Assembly (NCBI GenBank): GCA_964400785.1
Contig: CAYNWB010000039.1
Span: 1-20,130, forward strand
Direction of reading: 5' to 3'
Length of the DNA: 20,130 bases
Source of the DNA: CAVQGZ01 sp964400785
GTDB lineage: Bacteria > Actinomycetota > Actinomycetes > Jiangellales > Jiangellaceae
This document shows, in pieces, positions 1-7,724 of the stretch; position 1 is the stretch's first letter; each line of letters begins with the position of its first letter. A program made the translations under genes and the position numbers. The notes below the pieces were generated by a model that did no database searches, was not told where the DNA came from, and saw only the letters and a program-made list of their open reading frames with translations.

Positions 1-1505
1 CGCTTGTCCTCGCGGTAGCGGACGACGCGGGCGAAGCGCAGGGCCACCCCGGCGGGGTACCTCGACGAGACCTGGACGCCGTCGATGGCGATCTCGACGA
101 CGAGCCGACGCCTGACCTGCACGACGGGCGCGTCGACGGGTCCGTCGGCGAGGCTGAGCAGTCGCTCGGTCTGCCAGACGAGCATCGCGTCGGTCATGCC
201 CTTGAACGTCTTGCCGAGCATGACGAAGCCGCCGGTCTCGCCGTAGGCACCGGTCGGGTCGTAGGCCCCGAGGTGCAGGTTCGACAGCCGGCCCTGGCGT
301 CGTCCGTGCCCCCACTCCGCGGCCAGCACGACCAGGTCGAGGGTGATGCGCGGCTTCACCTTGACCCAGGCCGCGCCCCTGCGGCCTGCGGAGTAGGTCG
401 CCGACCCCGCCTTGAGCAGGGCGCCCTCGTGCCCTGCGGCCAGGGCGTCCTCGACGAACCGGCCTGCGGCGGTGCGGTCGTCGGTCACCAGTCGTGGGAC
501 GCTCGAGCGGTTCGGGACCGCGGACGACAGCCTGTCCCATCGCACGAGTGCCTGCTCACCCAGAAGGTCCTCACCGTCGAGGTGCAGCACGTCGAACGCC
601 ATCAGCGTCAGCGGTGCAGCCGCGCGTGCCTGCGTGACGTCGCGCCGCCCCACGCGGCTGCCGGTCACCTGGAAGCGCTCCGGCCTGCCGTCCGGTCTGA
701 GCACCAGCGCCTCGGCGTCCACGACCAGGGTGCGAGCCTCGAAGCCGCGCACCTGCTCCACCACGTCCGGCAGCCTGTCGGTCAGGTCGTCGCCGGACCG
801 GCTGAACAGCGCGACGTCGTCACCGTCGCGGTGCGCCTGCAGCCGGATGCCGTCGAGCTTCCACTCGACGCCCACCGGGGCCGCGAGGCCCGGCGGCGCC
901 AGCCGATCGAAGGCGTCGCCGACCGTGGCGGCGCTGGCGGCCAGCATCGGCGCCAGGGGCGTCCCGAGTCGCAGCCGGAAGCGGCTGAGCCCGGAGGGAC
1001 CGTGACGCGCCAACGCCACCGCCACGTCGGGCAGCCCTCCTGCCAGCGTCACCGCGGTGCGAACCTGGGCCGCTGCCACCCCGCCGGCGACCGCGACCGC
1101 CTCCGTCATCACACCGGCGGCCGCACCCTGGCGCAGCTCTCCGGAGATCAACGCGGCGAGCAGGCGCTGCTCGGCAGGTGTCGCGGCACTCATGAGGGCG
1201 GTCACGCTCGCCCGGCGAGCCCCCGTCGACCCCCGTCCGGACATGCCCGCGACCTCGGCGAAGACGGCGTCGACACCACGCACCGTCAAGGTTGCCGTCG
1301 CTGCCGGCGGCGGAACGGCACGCAGCATCGCGACCCCGACCCCCGTCCGGCGCTGCCGCAGCTCGCCGACGAGGTAGCGCACGACGAGGTCGACCTCGTC
1401 CGGATCGGCCGCGGCCACCAGCGCTGCGAGCAGCTCGATCTTGGCTGTGCGCGACGACGTGGCAGCGACTGCCTCGGAGGCGGCGACGACGTCGGCCAGG
1501 AGCAT
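1..1505 (-). CDS. ATP-dependent DNA ligase, LigB-like (partial, C-terminus beyond left edge)
   Basis: Seals nicks in duplex DNA using ATP, through an enzyme-adenylate intermediate; probably a repair ligase alongside the NAD-dependent LigA. Translation from the ATG at 1505 begins MLLADVVAASEAV, typical of actinobacterial LigB proteins, and stays open for 501 codons to the left edge. An N-terminal helical domain (about 1-190) precedes the nucleotidyltransferase core. Motif I is KLDGIR with the adenylated lysine at K216 (most relatives read KLDGAR). Later come FDVLHLDG (motif III), HEGALLK (motif IV) and WVKVKP (motif V). An OB-fold region follows and the frame leaves the window reading RVVRYREDK, so only a short tail is missing. 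The gene is divergent from the SGNH hydrolase with about 27 bases between starts. No strong Shine-Dalgarno sequence precedes the ATG. Family call is firm; which ligase paralogue is inferred. Confidence 0.93.
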   Translation of the reverse strand, partial: MLLADVVAASEAVAATSSRTAKIELLAALVAAADPDEVDLVVRYLVGELRQRRTGVGVAMLRAVPPPAATATLTVRGVDAVFAEVAGMSGRGSTGARRASVTALMSAATPAEQRLLAALISGELRQGAAAGVMTEAVAVAGGVAAAQVRTAVTLAGGLPDVAVALARHGPSGLSRFRLRLGTPLAPMLAASAATVGDAFDRLAPPGLAAPVGVEWKLDGIRLQAHRDGDDVALFSRSGDDLTDRLPDVVEQVRGFEARTLVVDAEALVLRPDGRPERFQVTGSRVGRRDVTQARAAAPLTLMAFDVLHLDGEDLLGEQALVRWDRLSSAVPNRSSVPRLVTDDRTAAGRFVEDALAAGHEGALLKAGSATYSAGRRGAAWVKVKPRITLDLVVLAAEWGHGRRQGRLSNLHLGAYDPTGAYGETGGFVMLGKTFKGMTDAMLVWQTERLLSLADGPVDAPVVQVRRRLVVEIAIDGVQVSSRYPAGVALRFARVVRYREDK

Positions 1506-1532
1506 GCGCGCAGCCTGGCAGAATTACCGGTT

Positions 1533-2339
1533 GTGCTCGACACGACAGCAGCCCGCCCCGACCTGTCGACCCGCCGTCGGTGGGCCTCGTTCGTGGCCAT
1601 GGGCGACTCGTTCACCGAGGGGCTCGACGACCCGCGCCCCGACGGCACGTACCGCGGATGGGCCGACATCGTGGCGGAGCGCTTGGCCGAGAGGGAGCCC
1701 GGGTTGCGCTACGCCAACCTGGGTGTGCGGGGGCGCCTGCTGTCCCAGATCGTCGTCGAGCAGGTGCCGCGTGCCCTCGCGATGCGCCCTGACCTGGTCT
1801 CGCTCGTCGGCGGGGTCAACGACATGCTGCGGCCCTCGTTCGATGCCGCCGTGCTGCACCGACGGCTGGACCGTGCCGTGGGCCAGCTACGAGAAGGCGG
1901 CAGCGACGTGCTGCTCGTCGTCGGCGTGAACCCGACGGTGCGATCCCGGGCGCTCGCCCGGCTGATGCCGCGGGTGGTGGCGCTCAACGAGGCCGTCGCG
2001 GACGTGGCGCGCCGCTGGGAGTGCTACCCGGTCGACCTGTTCGGCGCGAGCGTCTTCGACGACCCGCGCATGTGGGCCGCCGACCGGCTGCACCTGGCTC
2101 CGGCGGGACACGAGCGTGTCGCTGGCGCCTACCTGCAGGCGCTCGGCCTCGGGGACGGCTCGTGGCGCCAGCCGCTGCCCCCGCAGGGCACGCCGGCATG
2201 GTCGGCGGCCCGACGTGACGACGCCGCCTGGTTGCGCTCGCACCTGCTGCCCTGGATCGGCCGGCGAGCCCGCGGTGAGTCCTCCGGACGGGTGCTCACC
2301 GCCAAGCGGCCGCATCTCACCCCGGTCGTAGGCGGCTGA
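1533..2339 (+). CDS. SGNH/GDSL-type hydrolase
   Basis: Predicted serine esterase or lipase-like hydrolase of the SGNH superfamily, 268 aa; the substrate cannot be read from sequence. Block I is GDSFTEG with the nucleophile at S26, block III is GGVND with oxyanion-hole N96, and block V is DRLHLAPAGH with D184 and H187 completing the catalytic set. There is no signal peptide or membrane segment, so it is probably cytoplasmic. GTG 1533 is chosen because it gives a short lead-in to block I; the frame is open far upstream, but that stretch is the antisense of the ligase gene. GTG 1593 and ATG 1599 are too close to the nucleophile. Its 3' end overlaps the exporter gene on the other strand by 23 bases (2317-2339), so the two genes end tail to tail with no room for a terminator. 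Confidence 0.88.
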   Translation: MLDTTAARPDLSTRRRWASFVAMGDSFTEGLDDPRPDGTYRGWADIVAERLAEREPGLRYANLGVRGRLLSQIVVEQVPRALAMRPDLVSLVGGVNDMLRPSFDAAVLHRRLDRAVGQLREGGSDVLLVVGVNPTVRSRALARLMPRVVALNEAVADVARRWECYPVDLFGASVFDDPRMWAADRLHLAPAGHERVAGAYLQALGLGDGSWRQPLPPQGTPAWSAARRDDAAWLRSHLLPWIGRRARGESSGRVLTAKRPHLTPVVGG

Positions 2340-3666
2340 CGAGCAGCTCGCCCAGCAGGGCGCCCGAGGCAAGTGCCACCATGCGAGCCCCGGCCTCGAG
2401 CAGCACGACGAGTCCCTCCACGGTCTCGCCGGCGGTGAGCAGCAGGGCTCCCCGGTACAAGGCGAGTCCCGGCAGCAGCGGCAGGATGCCGGGGACGACG
2501 AACACCAGCGCCAGGGTGGTCGTGCGCCGGGCGGCCACCGCCGCGCCCACCCCGACGGCGACCGCGGCCAGACCGGCGGCGAGCGTCGTCGACGCAACGG
2601 CCTCGACGACGATGGTGGAGGCGGTGAAGCCGACGGCCCCGACCCCGAGGGACGCCGCGACGAGCGGCCAGGGCGCCTGGTAGACGACCGCGGCGCTCGC
2701 CGCAGCCAGTGCCGCTGCGGCGACTCGCACCAGCAGCGGGGTCGGCCGGGCGTCCTCGGCCGGGATGATCTGCATGGGCACGGACGCCGCCGTCGCCACG
2801 GCCAGCGCGAGCAGCACACCGGCGACGATGCCCGCCACGACCACGGTGCCGTCCACGGCGCGCCCCACCCCCGTGAGCGGAAAGCCCACCAGCACGTCAC
2901 GCACCGAGCCGACCAGCGCCACACCAGGCAGCAGGACGACGATGCTGGCCGCCACGACCAGCGACGGACGCACCTGCACCTCGAGCGCCGTCAGTGCCGC
3001 CGTGACGGCGACGGCAACGGAGCCGGACACGCCAGCGATGAAGAAGGCCGGCACGCGGGGCCCGGCGAGGTGGTCGCCGAGCCGAACGATGACCAGCGCG
3101 GTCACCGCTGCCACTGCTGCCACCGCAGCTCCTGATCCCAGGGAGACCGCGATCGCCGCCGCCAACACTCCGTTGGCGAGCAGGCGCGGCCACGTGCCGT
3201 GCGCCCGAGGTGCCGACTCGATCGCGGACAGGCGCTGCTGGGCGGCGTCCAGGTGGGCGTCGCCGTTGACGATGTCGGTGAGCAGCTGGTGCACGAGGGT
3301 GAGGCGCTGGTAGTCCGGCGTGCCCTGGCGTACCACTCGGCTGGTCGCCACCGGCTGGCCGTCGGTGACGGCGCTGACCCACAGCGCGTTGTAGGTGACG
3401 TCCACCTCGACCTGGTGCAGGCCCAGCGTCGTCGCGGCGGCGTGCACCGCTGACTCGACGTCGACGGCCGCCGCACCGCGAGCCAGCAGCTGCACGCCGC
3501 ATCGCAGGGCGAGATCCATCACCTCGTAGGTGTGGGGGTCCGACGACGCCTGCTGCGCGCCGGGCCGGTAGGCGCCACGGTCCAGGAAGACCCCGGGCAG
3601 GGTCGGCGGCTCCGTGTCGATCGCCAGGCGGTTCACCCGAGCCCGCAGGCGACGCGTCCATGGCAT
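2317..3666 (-). CDS. ThrE-type threonine/serine exporter family protein
   Basis: Predicted inner-membrane exporter of small amino acids; the characterised relative is ThrE of Corynebacterium glutamicum, which exports threonine and serine. The 449-aa protein has the family's two-part build. A soluble N-terminal half (DUF1212-like, about 45-165) contains EVMDLALRCGVQLLARG and VDVTYNALWVSA. It is followed by about ten hydrophobic segments from residue 165 to the end, including a second membrane block (ThrE_2-like) with GILPLLPGLALYRG. Both halves are in one polypeptide, as in C. glutamicum, rather than the split two-gene form. ATG 3666 is preceded by GAAGGG at a rather long distance. The gene is divergent from the gamma-glutamyltransferase-like gene across 77 bases. 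Transport substrate is inferred from the family only. Confidence 0.87.
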   Translation of the reverse strand: MPWTRRLRARVNRLAIDTEPPTLPGVFLDRGAYRPGAQQASSDPHTYEVMDLALRCGVQLLARGAAAVDVESAVHAAATTLGLHQVEVDVTYNALWVSAVTDGQPVATSRVVRQGTPDYQRLTLVHQLLTDIVNGDAHLDAAQQRLSAIESAPRAHGTWPRLLANGVLAAAIAVSLGSGAAVAAVAAVTALVIVRLGDHLAGPRVPAFFIAGVSGSVAVAVTAALTALEVQVRPSLVVAASIVVLLPGVALVGSVRDVLVGFPLTGVGRAVDGTVVVAGIVAGVLLALAVATAASVPMQIIPAEDARPTPLLVRVAAAALAAASAAVVYQAPWPLVAASLGVGAVGFTASTIVVEAVASTTLAAGLAAVAVGVGAAVAARRTTTLALVFVVPGILPLLPGLALYRGALLLTAGETVEGLVVLLEAGARMVALASGALLGELLVSRLRPG

Positions 3667-3729
3667 GGGTTGCCCGGCCCTTCCCCTCCAGCGGAGTCGA
3701 CCCTCGCCGCCACGCTAGCGGAGAGCCTC

Positions 3730-3735
3730 TAGTGT
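3730..3735 (+). promoter_or_regulatory. Putative -10 box for a leaderless gamma-glutamyltransferase-like mRNA
   Basis: TAGTGT fits the actinobacterial TANNNT -10 pattern and ends eight bases before ATG 3744, so transcription would begin at or very near the start codon. There is no Shine-Dalgarno sequence before that ATG, which agrees with a leaderless message. I see no good -35 box. Confidence 0.4.
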
Positions 3736-3743
3736 CAGCGCTC

Positions 3744-5189
3744 ATGTCGCAGCAGGCCCCGCCCGTGGCCCCCGCCGTGGCGGCCGCCGACATCGCGACG
3801 GCCGCGGTCGGCGCCGAGGTACTCACGCGGGGCGGCAGCGCCGCGGACGCAGCCGTGGCGGCCGCCCTCGCTGCATGCGCGGCTGAGACGATCTACACCG
3901 GGTTGGCGGGCGGGGGCTTCGCGGTGCACTGGGACGCCGCTGCCGCGCAGGCCAGCGTGGTGGACTTCTTCGTCACCGTCCCGGGGCGCGGCCTGCGCCG
4001 GCCGGTCGCGCCGATGCAGGCCATCCACGTCTCGTTCGGCGCGGCCCCGCTGGAGTATCACGTGGGCGCGGCGACGGTTGCGGTCCCCGGCAACCCGCGC
4101 GGTCTGTACGAGGTGCACCGCAGGTTCGGCCGGCTCGACTGGGACGCCGTCGTGAACCCCGCCCATCGGCTCGCCGAGGGTGGGGTGTCGCTGTCGGCCC
4201 AGAAGGCCCTCGGGCTGGCCGTGATGCGTGAGGCCATGTGCCTGGCCGAGCAGGGACGGGCGGCGTACGCGCCGAGGGGCCGTCTGCTCGGCGCCGGGGA
4301 GCGGCTGTGGCACGCCGGGCTGGACCGGTCGTTCGCCCTGCTGCGCGACCAGGGACCCGAGCCCTTCTACACCGGGCAGGTGGCCGAGGCGCTCGTGCAG
4401 GTTGTCGAGGACGGCGGGGGAGCGGTGACCGAGCAGGACCTCGCCGACTACGCGCCCCTGGTGTCGCCTGCCCGGACGGTGTCCTTCTCCGGTGCCACCG
4501 TCCACGGCCGCACCGACCTGCTCGACCTGCTCGGCACCATGGCGAGCCTTCCCGACGACCTTGCCGGGCTGGCTCCGCCCGGACGGGTCGCGGCCTGGGT
4601 GCGCAGCCTCATGGGCGCCCGGCGCTCGGGTCCACCCGAGGGAACCGGCACGAGCAACGTCTGCGCCGTGGACAGCGAGGGCAACGCCTGCGCGATCACG
4701 ACGAGCCTCGGGCTCGGGTCCGGGGACTGGGTGCCGGGCTACGGCCTGCACCTGAACTCGATGATCGGTGAGGGCGAGCTGATGGTCGCCGGGGCACAGG
4801 TCGGGTCGCGGGTGCCGTCGATGATGTCTCCTGTGGTCGCGACCGACGAGCAGGGGCTGAGGGCGGTCGCCGGCGCCGCCGGTGGGTCGCGCATCCGCTC
4901 GGCGATGCTGCAGGTACTCAGCGGCGTGCTCGCCGAGCAGCTGTCACCGCTCGATTCGGTGAACCGTGCACGGGTGCACCCGGTCGCCTCGAACGACGCG
5001 GTCGTGGCGCACGTCGAGCCGGGCATGGGCGACGACGTGGTCGCCCGCCTGCGCGCGGACGGCCTCACGGTGCACGAGTGGGACGAGCAGTCCGCCTACT
5101 TCGGCGGCGTGAGCGTCATAGCCCGGGGCGGAGCGGCTGCCGATCCCCGTCGTGACGGGGCCGTGGCGTACCCGTCCGGGGGGCGCTGA
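3744..5189 (+). CDS. Gamma-glutamyltransferase-family protein (Ntn hydrolase)
   Basis: Member of the gamma-glutamyltranspeptidase family, which cleaves itself to expose an N-terminal threonine and then transfers or hydrolyses gamma-glutamyl groups. The N-terminal part has GGSAADAAVAAA and GLAGGGFAVHW, matching the large-subunit start. TSNVCAVDSEGN aligns with the family's TTHxSVVDxxGN, placing the nucleophile and processing site at T303. PSMMSPVV and GGSRI follow as in the small subunit. At 481 aa it is shorter than secreted enzymes (about 580 aa) and has no signal peptide, so it looks cytoplasmic. The second Thr and the His after the nucleophile are replaced by Ser and Asn. ATG 3744 is preferred over GTG 3732 because a -10-like box lies just upstream. 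The last 74 bases overlap the dinB gene on the other strand. True substrate unknown. Confidence 0.82.
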   Translation: MSQQAPPVAPAVAAADIATAAVGAEVLTRGGSAADAAVAAALAACAAETIYTGLAGGGFAVHWDAAAAQASVVDFFVTVPGRGLRRPVAPMQAIHVSFGAAPLEYHVGAATVAVPGNPRGLYEVHRRFGRLDWDAVVNPAHRLAEGGVSLSAQKALGLAVMREAMCLAEQGRAAYAPRGRLLGAGERLWHAGLDRSFALLRDQGPEPFYTGQVAEALVQVVEDGGGAVTEQDLADYAPLVSPARTVSFSGATVHGRTDLLDLLGTMASLPDDLAGLAPPGRVAAWVRSLMGARRSGPPEGTGTSNVCAVDSEGNACAITTSLGLGSGDWVPGYGLHLNSMIGEGELMVAGAQVGSRVPSMMSPVVATDEQGLRAVAGAAGGSRIRSAMLQVLSGVLAEQLSPLDSVNRARVHPVASNDAVVAHVEPGMGDDVVARLRADGLTVHEWDEQSAYFGGVSVIARGGAAADPRRDGAVAYPSGGR

Positions 5190-6513
5190 GCGGCTCGGGC
5201 TCGGCAGGATGCACGTCGGGGTCGGTGTCGGCGAAGGTGCGAACCGGCCCTGGTGCCGACTCACGGGTCTCGAACCGCACGGTCACCCGGCCTGCGCCCG
5301 AACCCCAGACCCACCCCCGGCCGTGCTGCTCGTGCACCACGTCCTGGCCCGGTGACCAGCGGGGTCGCAGCGTCGACTGCGAGTCGGGGGCATCGGGGGC
5401 GCCGTCGACGTCGCCGTCCTGGGCGGGCGGGGTGTCGGCCTCGTCCGGGTCGTCGAACAGGTCGTCCTGCACCCACGAGGTGAGCCCGCTGCACCCGACC
5501 CCGAGCAGGCGGACGCCACGTGCCAGGTCGACCTCGGCCAGCAGGGCCTCGGCCATCCGGGTGATCGTCCGGACGTCGTCGGTCGGTCCCGGACTGGTGG
5601 CTGATCGGGTCACGGTCACGAAGTCGGGGTACCGGGCCTTCAGCGTCACCGTGCGTCCCGACACTCCTGCTGCGCGCAGCCGCCGAGCCACCTGAGCCGC
5701 CATGCGTGTCAGCGCCACCCGCACGAGCACGGGGTCGGCCAGGTCGACGGCGAAGGTCTGCTCGACGCTCACCGACTTCGTCTCGTGCTCGGGCTGCACC
5801 GTCCTGTCGTCCTGCCCGTGGGACAGGCGCCAGAGCAGCGTTCCGTGGGACTCGCCGAGCAGACCGGTCAGCTCGGTGCGCTCGAGTCCACGCAGCTGCC
5901 GGACGGTCGTGACGCCGAGCCGCGTCAGCCGCGCCTGGGTCTGGGGCCCGAGCCCGGGAAGGCGCCTGATCGGCAGCGGGTCGAGGAACGGCTGGTCGTC
6001 GTCGGGGACGACGAGCACCCCGTCCGGCTTGGCCTCGTCCGAGGCGATCTTGGCGACGAGCTTCGTGCGACCCACGCCGACGCTGGCGGTCAGCCCCGTG
6101 GCCTGCCGGATCTCGTCGCGAACGTGATGCACCCGGTCGAGCGCATCGGACTCGGCCAGCACCAGGTAGGCCTCGTCCAGGGACACCGGCTCGACACGGT
6201 CGCTGTGCCGGGCGAGCACCGACATCACCGCCGCGCTGCTCGCTCGGTAGGCGTCGAAGCGTCCGACGAGGATCGCTGCGGCCGGGCACCGCCGGCGTGC
6301 CTCGGCCATGGGCATCGCCGAGTGCACCCCGTAGGCGCGAGCCTCGTAGGACGCCGTGGCCACGACCCCTCGTGGGCCGGTGCCTCCGACCACGACCGGT
6401 CGCCCGCGCAGCGAGGGCTTGTCGCGCTGCTCGACGGAGGCGAAGAACGCGTCGACGTCGACGTGCCCCACGAGCTCGGCTCGGGCCGGGTCGGTCGCGG
6501 ACACGCCGCCCAT
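5116..6513 (-). CDS. dinB: DNA polymerase IV (Y-family) with C-terminal extension
   Basis: Error-prone translesion DNA polymerase, 465 aa. The palm carries metal ligands in HVDVDAFFASVE (D19, D21; steric-gate F24) and in VSLDEAYLVL (about residue 115). YEARAYGVHSAMP, the helix-hairpin-helix LPGLGPQTQARL and a little-finger domain starting near KSVSVEQTF complete the usual order. QDDLF near residue 365 fits the QxxLF clamp-binding pattern. After an acidic linker, about 60 residues containing VVHEQHGRGWVWGSGAGRV and VTVRFETR resemble the Tudor-like tail of UvrD/PcrA-type helicases and recur, from memory, in other actinobacterial DinB proteins. ATG 6513 has GGCAGG about five bases upstream; GTG 6504 is an alternative. 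No LexA-type box is visible in the 135-base divergent region, so SOS control is not supported. Confidence 0.93.
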   Translation of the reverse strand: MGGVSATDPARAELVGHVDVDAFFASVEQRDKPSLRGRPVVVGGTGPRGVVATASYEARAYGVHSAMPMAEARRRCPAAAILVGRFDAYRASSAAVMSVLARHSDRVEPVSLDEAYLVLAESDALDRVHHVRDEIRQATGLTASVGVGRTKLVAKIASDEAKPDGVLVVPDDDQPFLDPLPIRRLPGLGPQTQARLTRLGVTTVRQLRGLERTELTGLLGESHGTLLWRLSHGQDDRTVQPEHETKSVSVEQTFAVDLADPVLVRVALTRMAAQVARRLRAAGVSGRTVTLKARYPDFVTVTRSATSPGPTDDVRTITRMAEALLAEVDLARGVRLLGVGCSGLTSWVQDDLFDDPDEADTPPAQDGDVDGAPDAPDSQSTLRPRWSPGQDVVHEQHGRGWVWGSGAGRVTVRFETRESAPGPVRTFADTDPDVHPAEPEPLSAPRTGTPRPRHDGDRQPLRPGL

Positions 6514-6648
6514 AGTGCCTGCCCGGCGTGCGACCTGCGGGGACGCGGCACGGCACCGGTGTCCACAGGCGGGTGGCTCATCGGCGTGTCGTCCACCGGT
6601 CGCGTCACGGTCGTCGCCGGGAGCGCCGCGCGACGTCAGCGTGGCCGC

Positions 6649-7686
6649 ATGACCAGAACCCCCCGCACCAGCCCATCCCCGCCGCGCGACGAGCCTGACG
6701 GCCCGACCGTCGTCCGGCTGCGCAGCCCCGGTGAGGTCGTCGCCTCGCTGCCGGCGCTGCTCGGCTACCACGCCACGAACAGCGTCGTGCTGGTCGTGCT
6801 CGGCGGCGAACGCCGTCGCGTCCGGCTCACCGCGCGGGTCGACATCCCCGAGCAGCGTGGCGAGCACGTGTGGCACGCGCTGTCGCACGCGTTCGTGCCA
6901 GCGGCCGTGAGATCCGGTGGGGACGAGGCGATCCTCGTCGTGCTGGACGGCGACGAGCCCTTCGTCCGAGAGCTTGCCGAGGTGCTGCGTGCCGATCTCG
7001 ATCGCCACGGGGTCACGTTGGCAGACGCGCTCGTCGTCGCCGACGGCCGGTATCGCAGCGTCGAGTGCCACGACCGGTGCTGCTGCCCACCCGAGGGCAC
7101 CCCGGTACCTGCCACCGGGGCGGCCACCGCGGCCGCAGTGACGACGGGGACGGTCATCCACGCCACCCGGGACGACCTGCGCACCGAGTTCGCCGGGCCT
7201 GCGCCGGACGCCGCCGACCGGGCCGAGCGTGTGGTCGCCCTGCTCCTCTCGAGCGCCTGCCACGGCTCGATCGACGCGTCGCCGCAGGCGGTCGAGGACG
7301 CGTTGACCACCGGCTGCGAGGCAGCGCGGGTCGGCGACGTTCCGCTGGACCAGGCTGCGCGTCTGGCGCTGCTGGTCTCGGTGGGCGAGATCAGGGACCA
7401 GACCTACCTGCACCTGATCACGACCGGCGCGACAGCCCACCGCCGGCTCTGGGCGTCGGTGTGCCGCCAGATACCGCCGCGCCACACGGTGGTGCCCCAC
7501 GTGCTGTTCGGCCTGTCGGCGTATCTCGGCGGGGACGGAGCGGTTGCCACGCTCGCCGTGGAGACCGCGGAACACGTCGATCCGCAGCATCCGTCCGTGC
7601 GCCTGCTCGCTGACCTGATCGCGGCCGGCATCCCCCCTGACGACGTGCGCGAGGCCTTGGCGCGCTGCGTGCCCGCTCGGCACTAG
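6649..7686 (+). CDS. DUF4192 domain-containing protein
   Basis: Conserved actinobacterial protein of unknown function, 345 aa. The N-terminus reads VRLRSPGEVVASLPALLGY and then TNSVVLVVLGG, the hallmark start of DUF4192. A cysteine cluster DRCCCPPEGTPV lies near residue 145, also typical of the family. No signal peptide or membrane segment is visible. ATG 6649 is the first ATG that gives the normal family N-terminus; the frame is open upstream only as the antisense of dinB. The Shine-Dalgarno sequence is weak. It is divergent from dinB and is followed after 38 bases by the GCS2-type ligase on the same strand. Family assignment is solid; I do not assign a function. Confidence 0.85.
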   Translation: MTRTPRTSPSPPRDEPDGPTVVRLRSPGEVVASLPALLGYHATNSVVLVVLGGERRRVRLTARVDIPEQRGEHVWHALSHAFVPAAVRSGGDEAILVVLDGDEPFVRELAEVLRADLDRHGVTLADALVVADGRYRSVECHDRCCCPPEGTPVPATGAATAAAVTTGTVIHATRDDLRTEFAGPAPDAADRAERVVALLLSSACHGSIDASPQAVEDALTTGCEAARVGDVPLDQAARLALLVSVGEIRDQTYLHLITTGATAHRRLWASVCRQIPPRHTVVPHVLFGLSAYLGGDGAVATLAVETAEHVDPQHPSVRLLADLIAAGIPPDDVREALARCVPARH

Positions 7687-7724
7687 CGTGGACCCCTCAT
7701 CGTTGGGCGAGGTGGGGAGAACCC

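Noticed and set aside
273..1532. Long N-terminal extension of the SGNH hydrolase frame
   Set aside because: This stretch is antisense to the DNA ligase gene, and its translation is low-complexity Arg/His/Gln-rich.
1506..1532. SOS (LexA) or RecA-independent damage promoter for the ligase, and likewise before dinB at 6514-6648
   Set aside because: I searched by eye for the actinobacterial LexA palindrome and for the TTGTCRGTG-type element and found neither.
6514..7683. N-terminal extension of the Pol IV frame
   Set aside because: Antisense to the DUF4192 gene; the polymerase starts normally at 6513 just before its first metal-binding motif.
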